The notes beneath the pieces were generated by a model that was given only the letters and a program-made list of their open reading frames with translations, did not search any database and was not told the origin of the DNA. A stretch of 64,000 nucleotides of DNA from contig JAESIW010000115.1 of assembly GCA_016802295.1 (NCBI GenBank), positions 1 through 64,000 on the forward strand, written 5' to 3'. Positions 13,423 to 23,248 of this stretch are shown here, in pieces. Position 1 is the stretch's first letter, and every line of letters begins with the position of its first letter. Both the position numbers and the translations under genes were made by a program. The DNA is from Brachionus rotundiformis. Its lineage: Eukaryota; Rotifera; Eurotatoria; Ploima; Brachionidae.

Positions 13423-13905
13423 TTTTATCTTATTTTATTTGTTAAAACATGTGGCATTTAAAAAACACTAAAATATTTATTTAATATTTGAAAGCAAAAC
13501 TTTGGTGTTATAATTTTAGAAAAGTTATTTGAGCTTAATTTATTTTAATTTTTGCTGATTCATTTTTACTTAAAAAATATTTTTAATTATAAATTGGTCA
13601 ACATAAAAACTAATTTTAATTGATTAATAGTTAAATTTTTGTTCGGTATATATTTAAAGCAAATTATTTAATTTTTTTCGATTGTTTTTCAGTTTTTCAT
13701 ACAATTTTGTTATAAGACAAAAAAAATTTAAGAAAACCTGTTATTTCATGCAAGCAAATTTTACATTGAATCATAATATTGTTTTCATTTAGAGAATAAA
13801 ATTTTTTTTAACATTTTATTTTAGAACATTTATTACAATATTATTGAAAAAAATATTGTACAAGCAGAAAAATAAAAATTATTTTTCAAAAATATACTAA
13901 AATTT
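13423..13905. other. AT-rich gap between INTS12 and GCN1
   Basis: Promoter and leader of GCN1 and 3' flank of INTS12, both on the - strand. No further gene or structured element was recognised here. Confidence 0.5.
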
Positions 13906-14014
13906 TTAACACGTCTTAGATGCAACTGAAGTACCTCTTCTATTGATTACAGACCCACTAATCTCATTTTCTTTGTAGTTAAAATTGCAACCAAGTTGAT
14001 TGAATCTTTCATAT

Positions 14015-14776
14015 TCATTTTTTAATATTTAAACTGATTGGCGGCAAATTAAAAACGCTTTTTTGATTCTGTTGAATTCCGTTTCCCGATGTTTTTGAAT
14101 TTTTGTTATCACCATTCCGGGTTACTTTGGAATTTGAAAATTTTGTTGCTAATCCTGCCAGACCTTTTATTTGCTCTTTTCCATTTGGACTCATTCTTGT
14201 TTGTTCATCATCTTCATTAACTATATTGGAACAGGATTGACATTTCTCAATAAACCATGAAATTTTATTTTCTTGTTGGTTTTTGGAAAAATTTTTGGCT
14301 TCTTCGATATTTGGTTTATGACATTTTTGATGATATAGTTTAGAACAACAATTGCATTCTATTAATTTATTATCCTTTTCTTGGTATATTTGTTTGCAAA
14401 CGAAGCAAGTTAAATTCAATTCCAACATTTCATCATCAAATACATCAGTTAATTCTGGTGATTTTCCTGAATTTGAACCAATGGTTGAGAGAGAGTTAGA
14501 TGACGATTGCTCAGCACTATCTGAACTTGAATTTATGTTTTTTGATCTGTGTTTGGAAGAATGAGAAATGTTACTAAATTTAGGCTTTTTGGAAGGATTA
14601 TCTGATTCTTTTGAAGCTAAACTTGAATCGATTTGTAAAGAACGTTTTAGTTCATTTTGGTATAAATTTGATTTTTCAAATGTTTCCCATAAATCTTCTA
14701 ATTGCTTAACATTATCATCACTTTTTAATTGAATAATTTTAATTAATTTTTTTACTATTTGATCATATGATTCCAT
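14015..14776 (-). CDS. INTS12: Integrator complex subunit 12 (PHD finger)
   Basis: Subunit of the nuclear Integrator complex, which cleaves snRNA and other nascent Pol II transcripts. Single exon, 253 residues (human 462). Residues 1-50 form the conserved N-terminal microdomain region, then a serine-rich linker, then a C4HC3 PHD finger at about 124-182: CFVC, CNCC, the core YHQKCHKP and CQSC. The linker after the finger contains GLAGLATKFS, as in other INTS12 proteins. The stop sits directly after a run of six A; one base fewer would open a further 36 codons (to 13906), see findings. It lies divergent to CEBPZOS. Confidence 0.9.
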   Translation of the reverse strand: MESYDQIVKKLIKIIQLKSDDNVKQLEDLWETFEKSNLYQNELKRSLQIDSSLASKESDNPSKKPKFSNISHSSKHRSKNINSSSDSAEQSSSNSLSTIGSNSGKSPELTDVFDDEMLELNLTCFVCKQIYQEKDNKLIECNCCSKLYHQKCHKPNIEEAKNFSKNQQENKISWFIEKCQSCSNIVNEDDEQTRMSPNGKEQIKGLAGLATKFSNSKVTRNGDNKNSKTSGNGIQQNQKSVFNLPPISLNIKK

Positions 14777-15742
14777 AGTATGAAAATTAATTAATATCTA
14801 TATTCTAAATGTAGCTAATTAACTATAATTATGAATTCCAGGCGGAGTTTTATAAAAAAAATAAAAAAGCGAGCTATTGACTATAAATTTGGTTGATGAA
14901 AAATTTGAATATAAATTAAATATTTTATTAAAATTTTTCATAAATTATGCTTTATGAAATTCATTTTCATAATTGTATAAAATGATTTTTTTATTGATTT
15001 TGTAAAAGAAATGATTATTAATGTAGAAATAGAGAAAGTCTAAGAAGGTGTAAGTTTGATTAAATGTTATTATAGAATGTTAATTATAATTAGTTGGTCG
15101 TTATATAAGTCTCCAAACTTGATTATCTAGTAATTCTTTCAGAAACAAAATATTTCGAAAGAAAATTTATTTTTCAATTTTTCAACTATGTTCATTCTTC
15201 CACTATTTATACTAGAATTTAAGAATAAATTATGTCCTAACTCCCCGGTCTCGATACTCTTCCTCACGCTCGTGAGAAAACGACTATTTAAATATTAGAA
15301 AATTTTAAAAAATAACCAATGAGAGAACGAAGCTTTTAATTTACGATTTAGTCTAAAACCCCAGTCTATAGCACCATATCTAATAATTTGATATAAGTAC
15401 ATATTTTTTGCAAAAAAAAATAAAATATCAGCTAAGTATATGCATGCAAAGATTGTGTTTATTCCTAGTTCGCTTGTTAAGTAATGTTTGTAATTATTTA
15501 TAGTTTAATTAAACTTAACAAAATTAAGATTTATGAAGCATTTATATATCTCAAAAAACTTAAATTTTTAAGACTCAATTTAAAAAATTATTTATATTAT
15601 TTTTTCGTTATACAAATGAGGAATTAAAATTTTGTAATTTTATTAATCAATTCATTTAATTTTTTAAAATTTATTTATATAGTCTGTTAATAAAGTAATA
15701 AAATTTTTAATTTAGATTTTAAATCAAACGTTGAATTGTTAA
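14777..15742. other. divergent intergenic region INTS12 / CEBPZOS
   Basis: Shared upstream region of two genes pointing away from each other. Mostly AT-rich, with a more GC-rich patch at about 15240-15375 that includes the self-complementary stretch CTCACGCTCGTGAG near 15263-15276. No coding frame or tRNA was seen. Likely contains both promoters. Confidence 0.5.
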
Positions 15743-16178
15743 ATGGTTTTCAAAAATATTTTCCAAAACTTCAAAACTCTTCCCAAAAAAAAAAATCCTA
15801 TCAAAGCATCAATTACATTAGCAAAAATATTTATTCTTGCAGAAATTGGAGCATTAATTACATCATATGCCTTATGGAAACGTATGAATGATTCTCAAGA
15901 ATTTAGACTATTTATCAAGAAAAATTATCCACCTTTATTAGAAGGTTAGTACAAAATAAACTTTACTTTTGAAAAATTTCATGTTTTTATTATAAGTATT
16001 TTTATTTCTAATCACATGAACATTTTATTTTCAATTAATTTTTCTTAGCAATTAAAATTTTTATGATATTTTTTTAATCTGAAATTAATTTTTTTAAGGC
16101 TATTATAGAACAGGTGAAATTCTTGGCAATAAAAATACTCGAATTTTTGATTCTGAAATTTGGAAAAGAGAAGAATAA
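15743..16178 (+). CDS. CEBPZOS: CEBPZOS-like small mitochondrial membrane protein
   Basis: Exons 15743-15944 and 16099-16178 (154-nt intron) give 93 residues (human about 80). One predicted transmembrane helix (LAKIFILAEIGALITSYAL, about residues 28-46) is followed by RMNDSQEFRLFIKKNYPPLLE, which matches the human SQDFR...KKYPFILE block, and then GYYRTG against VYYKST. Human CEBPZOS is reported mitochondrial; its exact role is not settled. The TAA stop at 16176-16178 is followed immediately by the ATG of the NSMAF gene at 16179, with no gap, which suggests a shared or overlapping transcript. Confidence 0.82.
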
Positions 16179-19100
16179 ATGGATTTTTTAAGAGACGATA
16201 AAGATTTATTCAATTCTGAAAATAAAAATATAATAAGCAGATTTTCATTAACTTTACTAGAACCTGGTGAAATATATTTTGAAGATTTTTTGGTATATTA
16301 TCATGAATTAAACTCACCATTTAAAACTGTTAGACATAAAAGTTCAATAAAAGGTAATCTTAAAGTTTGTTCAAAATCGTTTGTTTTTGATCCACTCGAT
16401 ACCAGTTATCCTTTATTAAAGTTTAGTTATAAATTTATTGATAATATTAAGACTTTTTATGAAAATTCATCAAATGAATCTCTAGCTAAAATAAAAAATA
16501 CAGGCGACGATTATATTTTACGGAAGAAATGTTTTGCAGTTAACATTAGACAAACATTTAGCTGTAAAGCAAATAATAAGATAGAGCCTTATCGAATACA
16601 AAAACGAAAAATCGACGATGATTTACATTACTTTGAATTTATTTTTACTAACTGTTCGGAATCACTCGACCTTTTACTTCAATTACATCGAGCTTCAACC
16701 CTTGACTATGAGCAAGAAGAAGTGATGATTCAGTTAATTCTAAAATCTTGTTTGAATCGCAATCAGTTTAAATTCGATTTACACCAACTTGAGGATGTAG
16801 TCAAAGAGCAAATTCTATTAGATTTGAATGTAAATAGAATAAATCCTCTTGTAGAAAATCCTGGTAAATTAGTGCTTTCAAATATGTGTATCTATTTTAA
16901 ACCATTCAATAATTTATACAATTCGGAAAATACAAGTGTAACTAATGTTATGAAAATCAAGCTGAATCAAATCAGATATATTATTAAACGAAGGTATCAT
17001 TTGAGAAAAATAGGTTTAGAAATTCAGTTTCTAAATTCTAACAATGATTTTATTTCAGACACTTCTACTAACAAAAGTCTTCCTCATTTATATGTTACTT
17101 TTGAAAATGTAAAATTTAGGGATTTATTTTATGATGAACTCACTAAAGGATGTCAAAATAAATTAGTTAATTTTGAAGAATTTAGTAGTGAAAACATGCT
17201 TCAAAAATGGAGATATGGATTAATATCTAATTATGAATATCTTATGTATTTAAATAATATTTCTGATCGTTCATTTAATGACTTAACACAGTATCCAGTT
17301 TTCCCATGGGTTTTAAAAGATTACACCAGTGAAGAATTAAATCTCGATGATGAATCAATATATAGGGACCTATCTAAACCAATCGGAGCATTGAATGAAG
17401 AAAGACTCATTCGATTAAAACAAAGGTTTGATGAATTCAAGAATGAAGATGGAACGCCACCATTTTTGTATGGAAGTCATTACTCAACTCCTGCTTTTGT
17501 ATTGTTTTATTTAGTTCGACAGCATCCTGAATGGCAATTGTGTCTACAAAATGGAAAATTTGATCATCCAAACAGACTTTTTCATTCAATAGCAGACACA
17601 TGGCGAAATTGTATAATGTTAGACTCGGATGTGAAGGAATTAATACCTGAATTTTATGATATTGATTCTTCGCCAAAATTTTTAAATAATTACTTAGATC
17701 TTGATCTTGGAGTACGTCAAGATGGTCTAAGGGTCAATGACGTTATTTTACCTCGGTGGGCTGGAAACAATTCAAAAGAATTTATTCGAAAAATGCGAGA
17801 TGCATTAGAAAGCTCTTATGTCAGCTCCAATCTTCATCATTGGATAGATTTGATATGGGGATATAAGCAAAAAGGTGATGAGGCTGTTAAAGCCAATAAT
17901 TTGTTCTTTTATCTATGCTACGAAGGAGCTGTTGATTTAGATAAAATATCAAACTATTCAGAAAGAAAATGTATAGAATTACAAATTCAAGAGTTTGGCC
18001 AAATACCTACCCAACTTTTCAAACAAGCACACTTGTCTAAATCAAGAATGATAAATGAAAGTCAATTCTTACTAACTAAAGAGCCAAATATTTTACATGA
18101 CGAAAATAAAAAATACACCGAAAATAAAAGTAATGAATTATCTTACCATAATTTTGATTTGATGGAATTTAAATATAGTACAAAAATTCATAAAGCTCAA
18201 ATAAATGAATTTATTTTTATAGATCAAGAAGATAAGCTTCCTCTTGTTTGTTCAGTTTCTTGTGATAATTGGATAAAGATATTTTCTTTGGAAGAGAAAT
18301 CTATCTTTAGATCACATAACGAAACGAATTTCAATGTTTCTTCGGTGGATATTATTCAATTAGTTGATAAAAATGCATCATACATATCATTTTTGCTATT
18401 TTTTTCATGTTGGAATAATTCATTTTATGTATATGATATGAACTTTAACCGTTGTATCTACTCTGTTGAAGATGCTCATGATGATGCAATTAGTAAACTA
18501 CGATTGATTCAAACATCAGGTTCACAATTTTTTTTATTGACGAGCTCATGGGATTCAACCTTAAAAATATGGGAAATAAATGATAACTTTATAAATAATA
18601 TTAAAATCAGTTTCATAAGCGAGTTATCACACGATTCCTCAATACTCACTTTTGATTTAAATGAACATTTTTTAGGGACAATTTGTTTTGACGGTTCGAT
18701 GTATTTATATAAGTTAAATTTAACTAATCAATTAAGTTCAGAAAATTCTGATACAAAATTTACAACTAGAATTAAGCTCGATTCAGAAATTGAAAAAAGT
18801 TCTTTTTATTCTCTTATTAATGTAATTCATCCTGACCTAAATGCTTATGGAAAAATTATTGATTGTAAATTATTTTATTCAAAAATAGATTCAATTGACT
18901 CAGTAGCTTTTTGTACGTCTCTGGGATTTATTAAAATTTACAAAATCGATTCGAGTACAGAACTTTTCTCATTTAAGCTCACTGATCAAGAGGTTAAACT
19001 GAATAAACTTTTATATTTGCATAATTATATTATTACATGTGACGTGGTGGGACAGTTGTACTTTCTAGACTTAAAATCGGAAATAAGAGAAGTCAGTGAA

Positions 19101-19262
19101 TCGAAAAAATATCAAGAAAAATCATCAAATAATTTTTTTCCAATTAGAAATTTAAAAATAAGTAATTATAGTCTTGAGTCCATTCAAATTTTTAAAGATG
19201 AAATCATATGTGTTGGAGATTCAGACGGAAATTTGAGTATTTTGTCTATTCTTAATATTTAA
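16179..19262 (+). CDS. NSMAF: protein FAN (factor associated with neutral sphingomyelinase activation)
   Basis: BEACH-WD40 adaptor that links TNF receptor signalling to neutral sphingomyelinase. Single exon, 1027 residues (human 917). Order: GRAM/PH-like N-terminus (SRFSLTLLEPGEIYFEDF matches human), a second PH-BEACH unit, BEACH domain (NDLTQYPVFPWVL, RDLSKPIGALN, FLYGSHYSTPAFVLFYLVR, DLIWGYKQKGDEAV), then WD40 repeats from about residue 670 (SSWDSTLKIW). The C-terminal repeats are more diverged than the BEACH part. The Met at 16179 leaves about 20 residues before the first conserved block, as in human, so this start is probably right even though it touches the CEBPZOS stop. Confidence 0.95.
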   Translation: MDFLRDDKDLFNSENKNIISRFSLTLLEPGEIYFEDFLVYYHELNSPFKTVRHKSSIKGNLKVCSKSFVFDPLDTSYPLLKFSYKFIDNIKTFYENSSNESLAKIKNTGDDYILRKKCFAVNIRQTFSCKANNKIEPYRIQKRKIDDDLHYFEFIFTNCSESLDLLLQLHRASTLDYEQEEVMIQLILKSCLNRNQFKFDLHQLEDVVKEQILLDLNVNRINPLVENPGKLVLSNMCIYFKPFNNLYNSENTSVTNVMKIKLNQIRYIIKRRYHLRKIGLEIQFLNSNNDFISDTSTNKSLPHLYVTFENVKFRDLFYDELTKGCQNKLVNFEEFSSENMLQKWRYGLISNYEYLMYLNNISDRSFNDLTQYPVFPWVLKDYTSEELNLDDESIYRDLSKPIGALNEERLIRLKQRFDEFKNEDGTPPFLYGSHYSTPAFVLFYLVRQHPEWQLCLQNGKFDHPNRLFHSIADTWRNCIMLDSDVKELIPEFYDIDSSPKFLNNYLDLDLGVRQDGLRVNDVILPRWAGNNSKEFIRKMRDALESSYVSSNLHHWIDLIWGYKQKGDEAVKANNLFFYLCYEGAVDLDKISNYSERKCIELQIQEFGQIPTQLFKQAHLSKSRMINESQFLLTKEPNILHDENKKYTENKSNELSYHNFDLMEFKYSTKIHKAQINEFIFIDQEDKLPLVCSVSCDNWIKIFSLEEKSIFRSHNETNFNVSSVDIIQLVDKNASYISFLLFFSCWNNSFYVYDMNFNRCIYSVEDAHDDAISKLRLIQTSGSQFFLLTSSWDSTLKIWEINDNFINNIKISFISELSHDSSILTFDLNEHFLGTICFDGSMYLYKLNLTNQLSSENSDTKFTTRIKLDSEIEKSSFYSLINVIHPDLNAYGKIIDCKLFYSKIDSIDSVAFCTSLGFIKIYKIDSSTELFSFKLTDQEVKLNKLLYLHNYIITCDVVGQLYFLDLKSEIREVSESKKYQEKSSNNFFPIRNLKISNYSLESIQIFKDEIICVGDSDGNLSILSILNI

Positions 19263-19685
19263 ACTATATTCGTTCTATGAAAAGACAAAAACTCGATATC
19301 CTAACACCAATTAGAAGTACTTGACTTTTTAAATCCAGAATTATTTAATTTTTTTCTGAAATTTTATTTTTAAAAATAAATGTTGGAAAGGAGAATTTTT
19401 ATAAATTTTAATTATTGGCTTTAAAAACCCAATATTAAAAAAAATATTATTAAATTCCAAAATTTGAAGCTAAATGAATAGCCTGCTTATCAACTTATTT
19501 TTAAATGAAAACGAATGTAAAATGAAATTTATTTATAAGACAAAAAATCTTAATATAATTTTGTATTGCAAAATAATAATAAATTTAGTGTAATATTAGA
19601 TTTCAAGTATAAGAGAAATTATTATTTAGTTTTTAATAAAAACATAGTTTTTTAGAAATAAAAAAATATATTTAAGATTTAGAAA
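19263..19685. other. AT-rich gap NSMAF to ZNF598
   Basis: 3' flank of NSMAF and promoter of ZNF598, same strand, 423 bp. No additional gene or repeat seen. Confidence 0.5.
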
Positions 19686-22250
19686 ATGAGTTCTAATGAT
19701 TTTGCAAAAAAAAGAGTTCATAATAAGAACAAAGATTATTCTGCTCAAAGTCTTCATTTAATTAATAATCTATCTGATCAAAATAACAAAACCAAATTTA
19801 ATAAAGAAAACAGTTCCAATAGTGATTCATTATGCAATGGAAATTTAGAAAATAATTATTTAGAAATAAAAGAGCAACATGACATTGATTCTCAAGTCTC
19901 CAACGAACAGAAGCTAAAAATTTATAATCGAAAAAAACTGTTGTCTTACAACGAAGAAATATGTACTGAGTTGATAACATGTATTTGCTGCTTACACGAA
20001 TTGTATACTTACGTTTATTATGCATGTTCACATTTTGTTTGCTTAAATTGCTGTACAAAAATGAGAATATTGTGTAAAAAACTTGATTGCCCAATATGTA
20101 GATATATTTCGGAAAATGTCTATTGTAGCAAAAAAGCAATCGATTTAAAGAATTTCGATCTAAAAACTTTGATCAATCAAAATTTAATATTAGATCAAGA
20201 AGCAGGAATATTTTGTGATCAAAATAATAATGTTATTAAATCAGAATTCGATGAAATATTATGTAATAGATGCGATGTATGCCCAAAAACTCTTCCGCCT
20301 TTTCAATCTTTTAAAGAGTTAGATAATCATATGAAAAAAGTTCACCGAAGATTTTTCTGCGATCTTTGTTTAGAAAATTTGAAACTTTTTACATATGAAA
20401 GAAAACACTATACGCGCCAAGAACTAGCTATTCATAAACGAAATGGTGATCGAGACGATTCTTCGTTTAAGGGTCATCCATTATGCGAATATTGTGATAT
20501 AAGATTTTTTGATAAAGATGATTTGTATCGGCATTTCCGTAAAGATCACTATTATTGTCATTTCTGTGATTCTGATGGAATCGAAGAATATTATAAAGAC
20601 TATTATCAACTAAGGCAGCATTTCCTCAAACAACATTTTTTATGTGAATTAGACAACTGTTCAGCAAATGCTGCTCAAACTCATGAATATGTTGTTTTTA
20701 GAAATGAAGTTGATTTTCAAGTTCATAAAAAACAACAGCATGCCAAAACAAAATCTGAGCAAAAAAACTTAGGAAAATTGAATATTGAAATTACTCTTAG
20801 TAATTCTGCTAGAGATAAGTATAAAAGACATGGAAATTCAAAACGAAATTATTCAAATGAAGGTGACTTGAATAAATCAGGACAAACATTTAATTCAAAT
20901 TCCAATTCACTGATAGAACTAGAAAAACAATATAATATGGATGAATTAAATTTTCCAGAAAATTCTAAACATCAATCAGAAATGTTAGGTTCAACATTAT
21001 TTAGTTCTGGTTCAGAAGCTATAGATCAACAAAGTTCAACATCTTCAAACTGGAGGAATTTAATAAAATCAAAACCACCGAAAATTACTCAAGAAAATGA
21101 ATTTCCAAGTTTGATTTCAAATGAAAAAAATAAAAAATTTAATCAAATTGATATAAATGATTGCTCATATTCAGATAATCAATCTTTTAACTATTCAAAA
21201 TTGACAAAGAATAGTTTACTTTCAACAGAACCATCAAAAAATTATGACGACTTTAAAATAATTTCAGGAACTAACCTTTTAACGTCAGAGACAATTAAAA
21301 AAGAAAGTTTAATTGAACCGCCACCAGGATATAACAATAAATTAGAAATATCTAATGATTTTATAAAACCAAATAACTACGAACAACGAAATAAGATCCT
21401 TGAATCAAAAATATTATCTTTATTTGAAAATTTTAACATCAACGAATTTCAAAAGTTTAAAGATCTTTCTAATGATTTTCGAAATGGATTAATAAACGCT
21501 AATGATTATCTCTCAAGTTCACAGATTCTATTAAATTTACCAACTTCATTGAATGCTTACAAAAAAAACAAAAATATGGAAAGGAAAAAAATTCATGTAG
21601 AATTTTTAAACTTAATTCAAGAAATGTTAATTTTACTTCCAGTTATCGAAAAGCAAAATGAATTATTTGATTCATTAAATCCATTACTTGAAACTCTAAT
21701 AAAAAATGAATCAAAAAATATTTCATCTAGTCAAAAAAATAATTCAAAAACTGATCAACCAAATTTTTCAAAAGTTTTAGCCAAATGTTCTTTTTGTAAA
21801 CAATATTTTTCAATAAAAGAAATGAATTCCCATCAGCTCGATAATCATCAAGACCAAATGGCGAGTTCATTAAGTGGAAATGAGGAAAAATGTAGTAATT
21901 CACAGACTTTAAAATTTGATAATGACAAATCAGCTAAAAATCAAGAATATTCTAAACTTGCATCATCAAATTCAATAATTAACTCAAAAGATTTCCCATC
22001 CCTTTCATATAACAATACAAAAGAAAAATCTCTAATGTGGAATTTTAAAAAGTTAGAACAAAAGAAACAAGATAAAAAAGAAGATAATTTTAAGAAAAAT
22101 GATTTCGATGACGACTTTCCAGCGCTAGAAACTAGCTTAAAAACAAATTTAGAAACAAGGATTAGTACACTACCAACTCCATCAATTTTTCAAAACCCAA
22201 ATTCCCATTTGTCCATTTTAAATAAGAAAAAACATCGTTTACAAAAATAA
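19686..22250 (+). CDS. ZNF598: ZNF598/Hel2 E3 ubiquitin ligase of ribosome quality control
   Basis: Cytosolic RING ligase that ubiquitinates small-subunit proteins of collided ribosomes (eS10, uS10 in mammals; family knowledge). Single exon, 854 residues (human 904). RING at about 99-139 (CICC, the core ACSHFVCLNCC, DCPICR). It is followed by the series of C2H2-like fingers at about 198-365 (CDVCPKTLPPF, FFCDLC, CEYCDIRFFDKDDLYRHFRK, YYCHFCDSDG) typical of the family. Then a long Asn/Ser-rich low-complexity stretch, a late C2H2 finger (CSFCKQYFSIKEMNSHQLDNH, near residue 700), and short EFPSL/DFPSL/DFPAL motifs. Order and motifs fit ZNF598. Confidence 0.94.
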   Translation: MSSNDFAKKRVHNKNKDYSAQSLHLINNLSDQNNKTKFNKENSSNSDSLCNGNLENNYLEIKEQHDIDSQVSNEQKLKIYNRKKLLSYNEEICTELITCICCLHELYTYVYYACSHFVCLNCCTKMRILCKKLDCPICRYISENVYCSKKAIDLKNFDLKTLINQNLILDQEAGIFCDQNNNVIKSEFDEILCNRCDVCPKTLPPFQSFKELDNHMKKVHRRFFCDLCLENLKLFTYERKHYTRQELAIHKRNGDRDDSSFKGHPLCEYCDIRFFDKDDLYRHFRKDHYYCHFCDSDGIEEYYKDYYQLRQHFLKQHFLCELDNCSANAAQTHEYVVFRNEVDFQVHKKQQHAKTKSEQKNLGKLNIEITLSNSARDKYKRHGNSKRNYSNEGDLNKSGQTFNSNSNSLIELEKQYNMDELNFPENSKHQSEMLGSTLFSSGSEAIDQQSSTSSNWRNLIKSKPPKITQENEFPSLISNEKNKKFNQIDINDCSYSDNQSFNYSKLTKNSLLSTEPSKNYDDFKIISGTNLLTSETIKKESLIEPPPGYNNKLEISNDFIKPNNYEQRNKILESKILSLFENFNINEFQKFKDLSNDFRNGLINANDYLSSSQILLNLPTSLNAYKKNKNMERKKIHVEFLNLIQEMLILLPVIEKQNELFDSLNPLLETLIKNESKNISSSQKNNSKTDQPNFSKVLAKCSFCKQYFSIKEMNSHQLDNHQDQMASSLSGNEEKCSNSQTLKFDNDKSAKNQEYSKLASSNSIINSKDFPSLSYNNTKEKSLMWNFKKLEQKKQDKKEDNFKKNDFDDDFPALETSLKTNLETRISTLPTPSIFQNPNSHLSILNKKKHRLQK

Positions 22251-22511
22251 TAATTTTTAATCTAAACTGAATAAAATATTCCAGATTTTAAAAGTTTACT
22301 ATAATCTATTTTATCCATAACATTAAAATGTAACTTTAAAGTATTTTTAGATTAAAAATCATAAAACTTTTATATGATATAGAATAAAAAACAATTTAAT
22401 TTTTGAATTATACATCTTTATTACAGTAATGAATTAATTTATTTCTCATTTAGATAAATATAGATAATTTTATTATGTATTTTATAAAATATTCTTTGCT
22501 TTTTTAAAAAT

Positions 22512-23063
22512 TCAAAAAGATGATATATTAAAAGTATTGTTATTATATACAGTTGTTGGATTAAGAATTTGACCATAGTAATCGATAATATATTTCGAAC
22601 CATCAGCTGGTTCAAGATATTGTGTAATTATTAAAACCATTTCAACTAAATATCCAACAAATAAATATCCAAATGTACAAGCTTTTAATAAACCTATTGA
22701 ATAATATCCCAAATAGAATCTGTCTACTCCAAACATTCCAAGAAATATACTAAGTAAAACCGTTGTTTGATAATTATAATTTGTTACATATCTGCATTTT
22801 AGATTAATATAAAAGCCAACTGTACTTCCATCAAACTTTTTATTTTCACATACCACATTTTTGGCTGGATAGCATGCTACTGTTACTAAACCATTTTGGC
22901 TACAGTTAATTTCATTTTGTTTCTGCATATCAATTCTCGGAATATTGCAACGAAATTGACCAATTTTTAAATTGGTACAATTTCTTTTTTCCCAACTAAC
23001 CAAACACGAAGTAAACATGGTTAAGGTAAACAAAATAATCAATAAAATATTTAAAATTAACAT
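22512..23063 (-). CDS. TM2D1: TM2 domain-containing protein 1-like
   Basis: Single exon, 183 residues. An N-terminal signal-like hydrophobic stretch (residues 1-20) is followed by a cysteine-rich lumenal/extracellular part, then two transmembrane helices joined by the TM2 family's DRF motif (GVDRFYLGYYSIGLLKACTFG, from residue 112). The end DGSKYIIDYYGQ matches TM2D1 (DGSSYIIDYYGT), separating it from TM2D2 and TM2D3. In Drosophila the family acts in Notch signalling and phagocytosis; here function is inferred from family only. It is convergent with ZNF598. Confidence 0.9.
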   Translation of the reverse strand: MLILNILLIILFTLTMFTSCLVSWEKRNCTNLKIGQFRCNIPRIDMQKQNEINCSQNGLVTVACYPAKNVVCENKKFDGSTVGFYINLKCRYVTNYNYQTTVLLSIFLGMFGVDRFYLGYYSIGLLKACTFGYLFVGYLVEMVLIITQYLEPADGSKYIIDYYGQILNPTTVYNNNTFNISSF

Positions 23064-23248
23064 TTTTTAAAATAAAATTAATCTTGAAAAAATGAATATG
23101 CAAGATTTCAATAAGACAATTTAGGAGTCATTTTTTAATTCATTATTTTTCAAAATTTATTAAAAGATATCATTTTTTTTTAGTCAAATTTATTATAAAA
23201 ATATAAAAATTTCATATTTAATAAATAAAAAAAAAATTTAATTTCATT

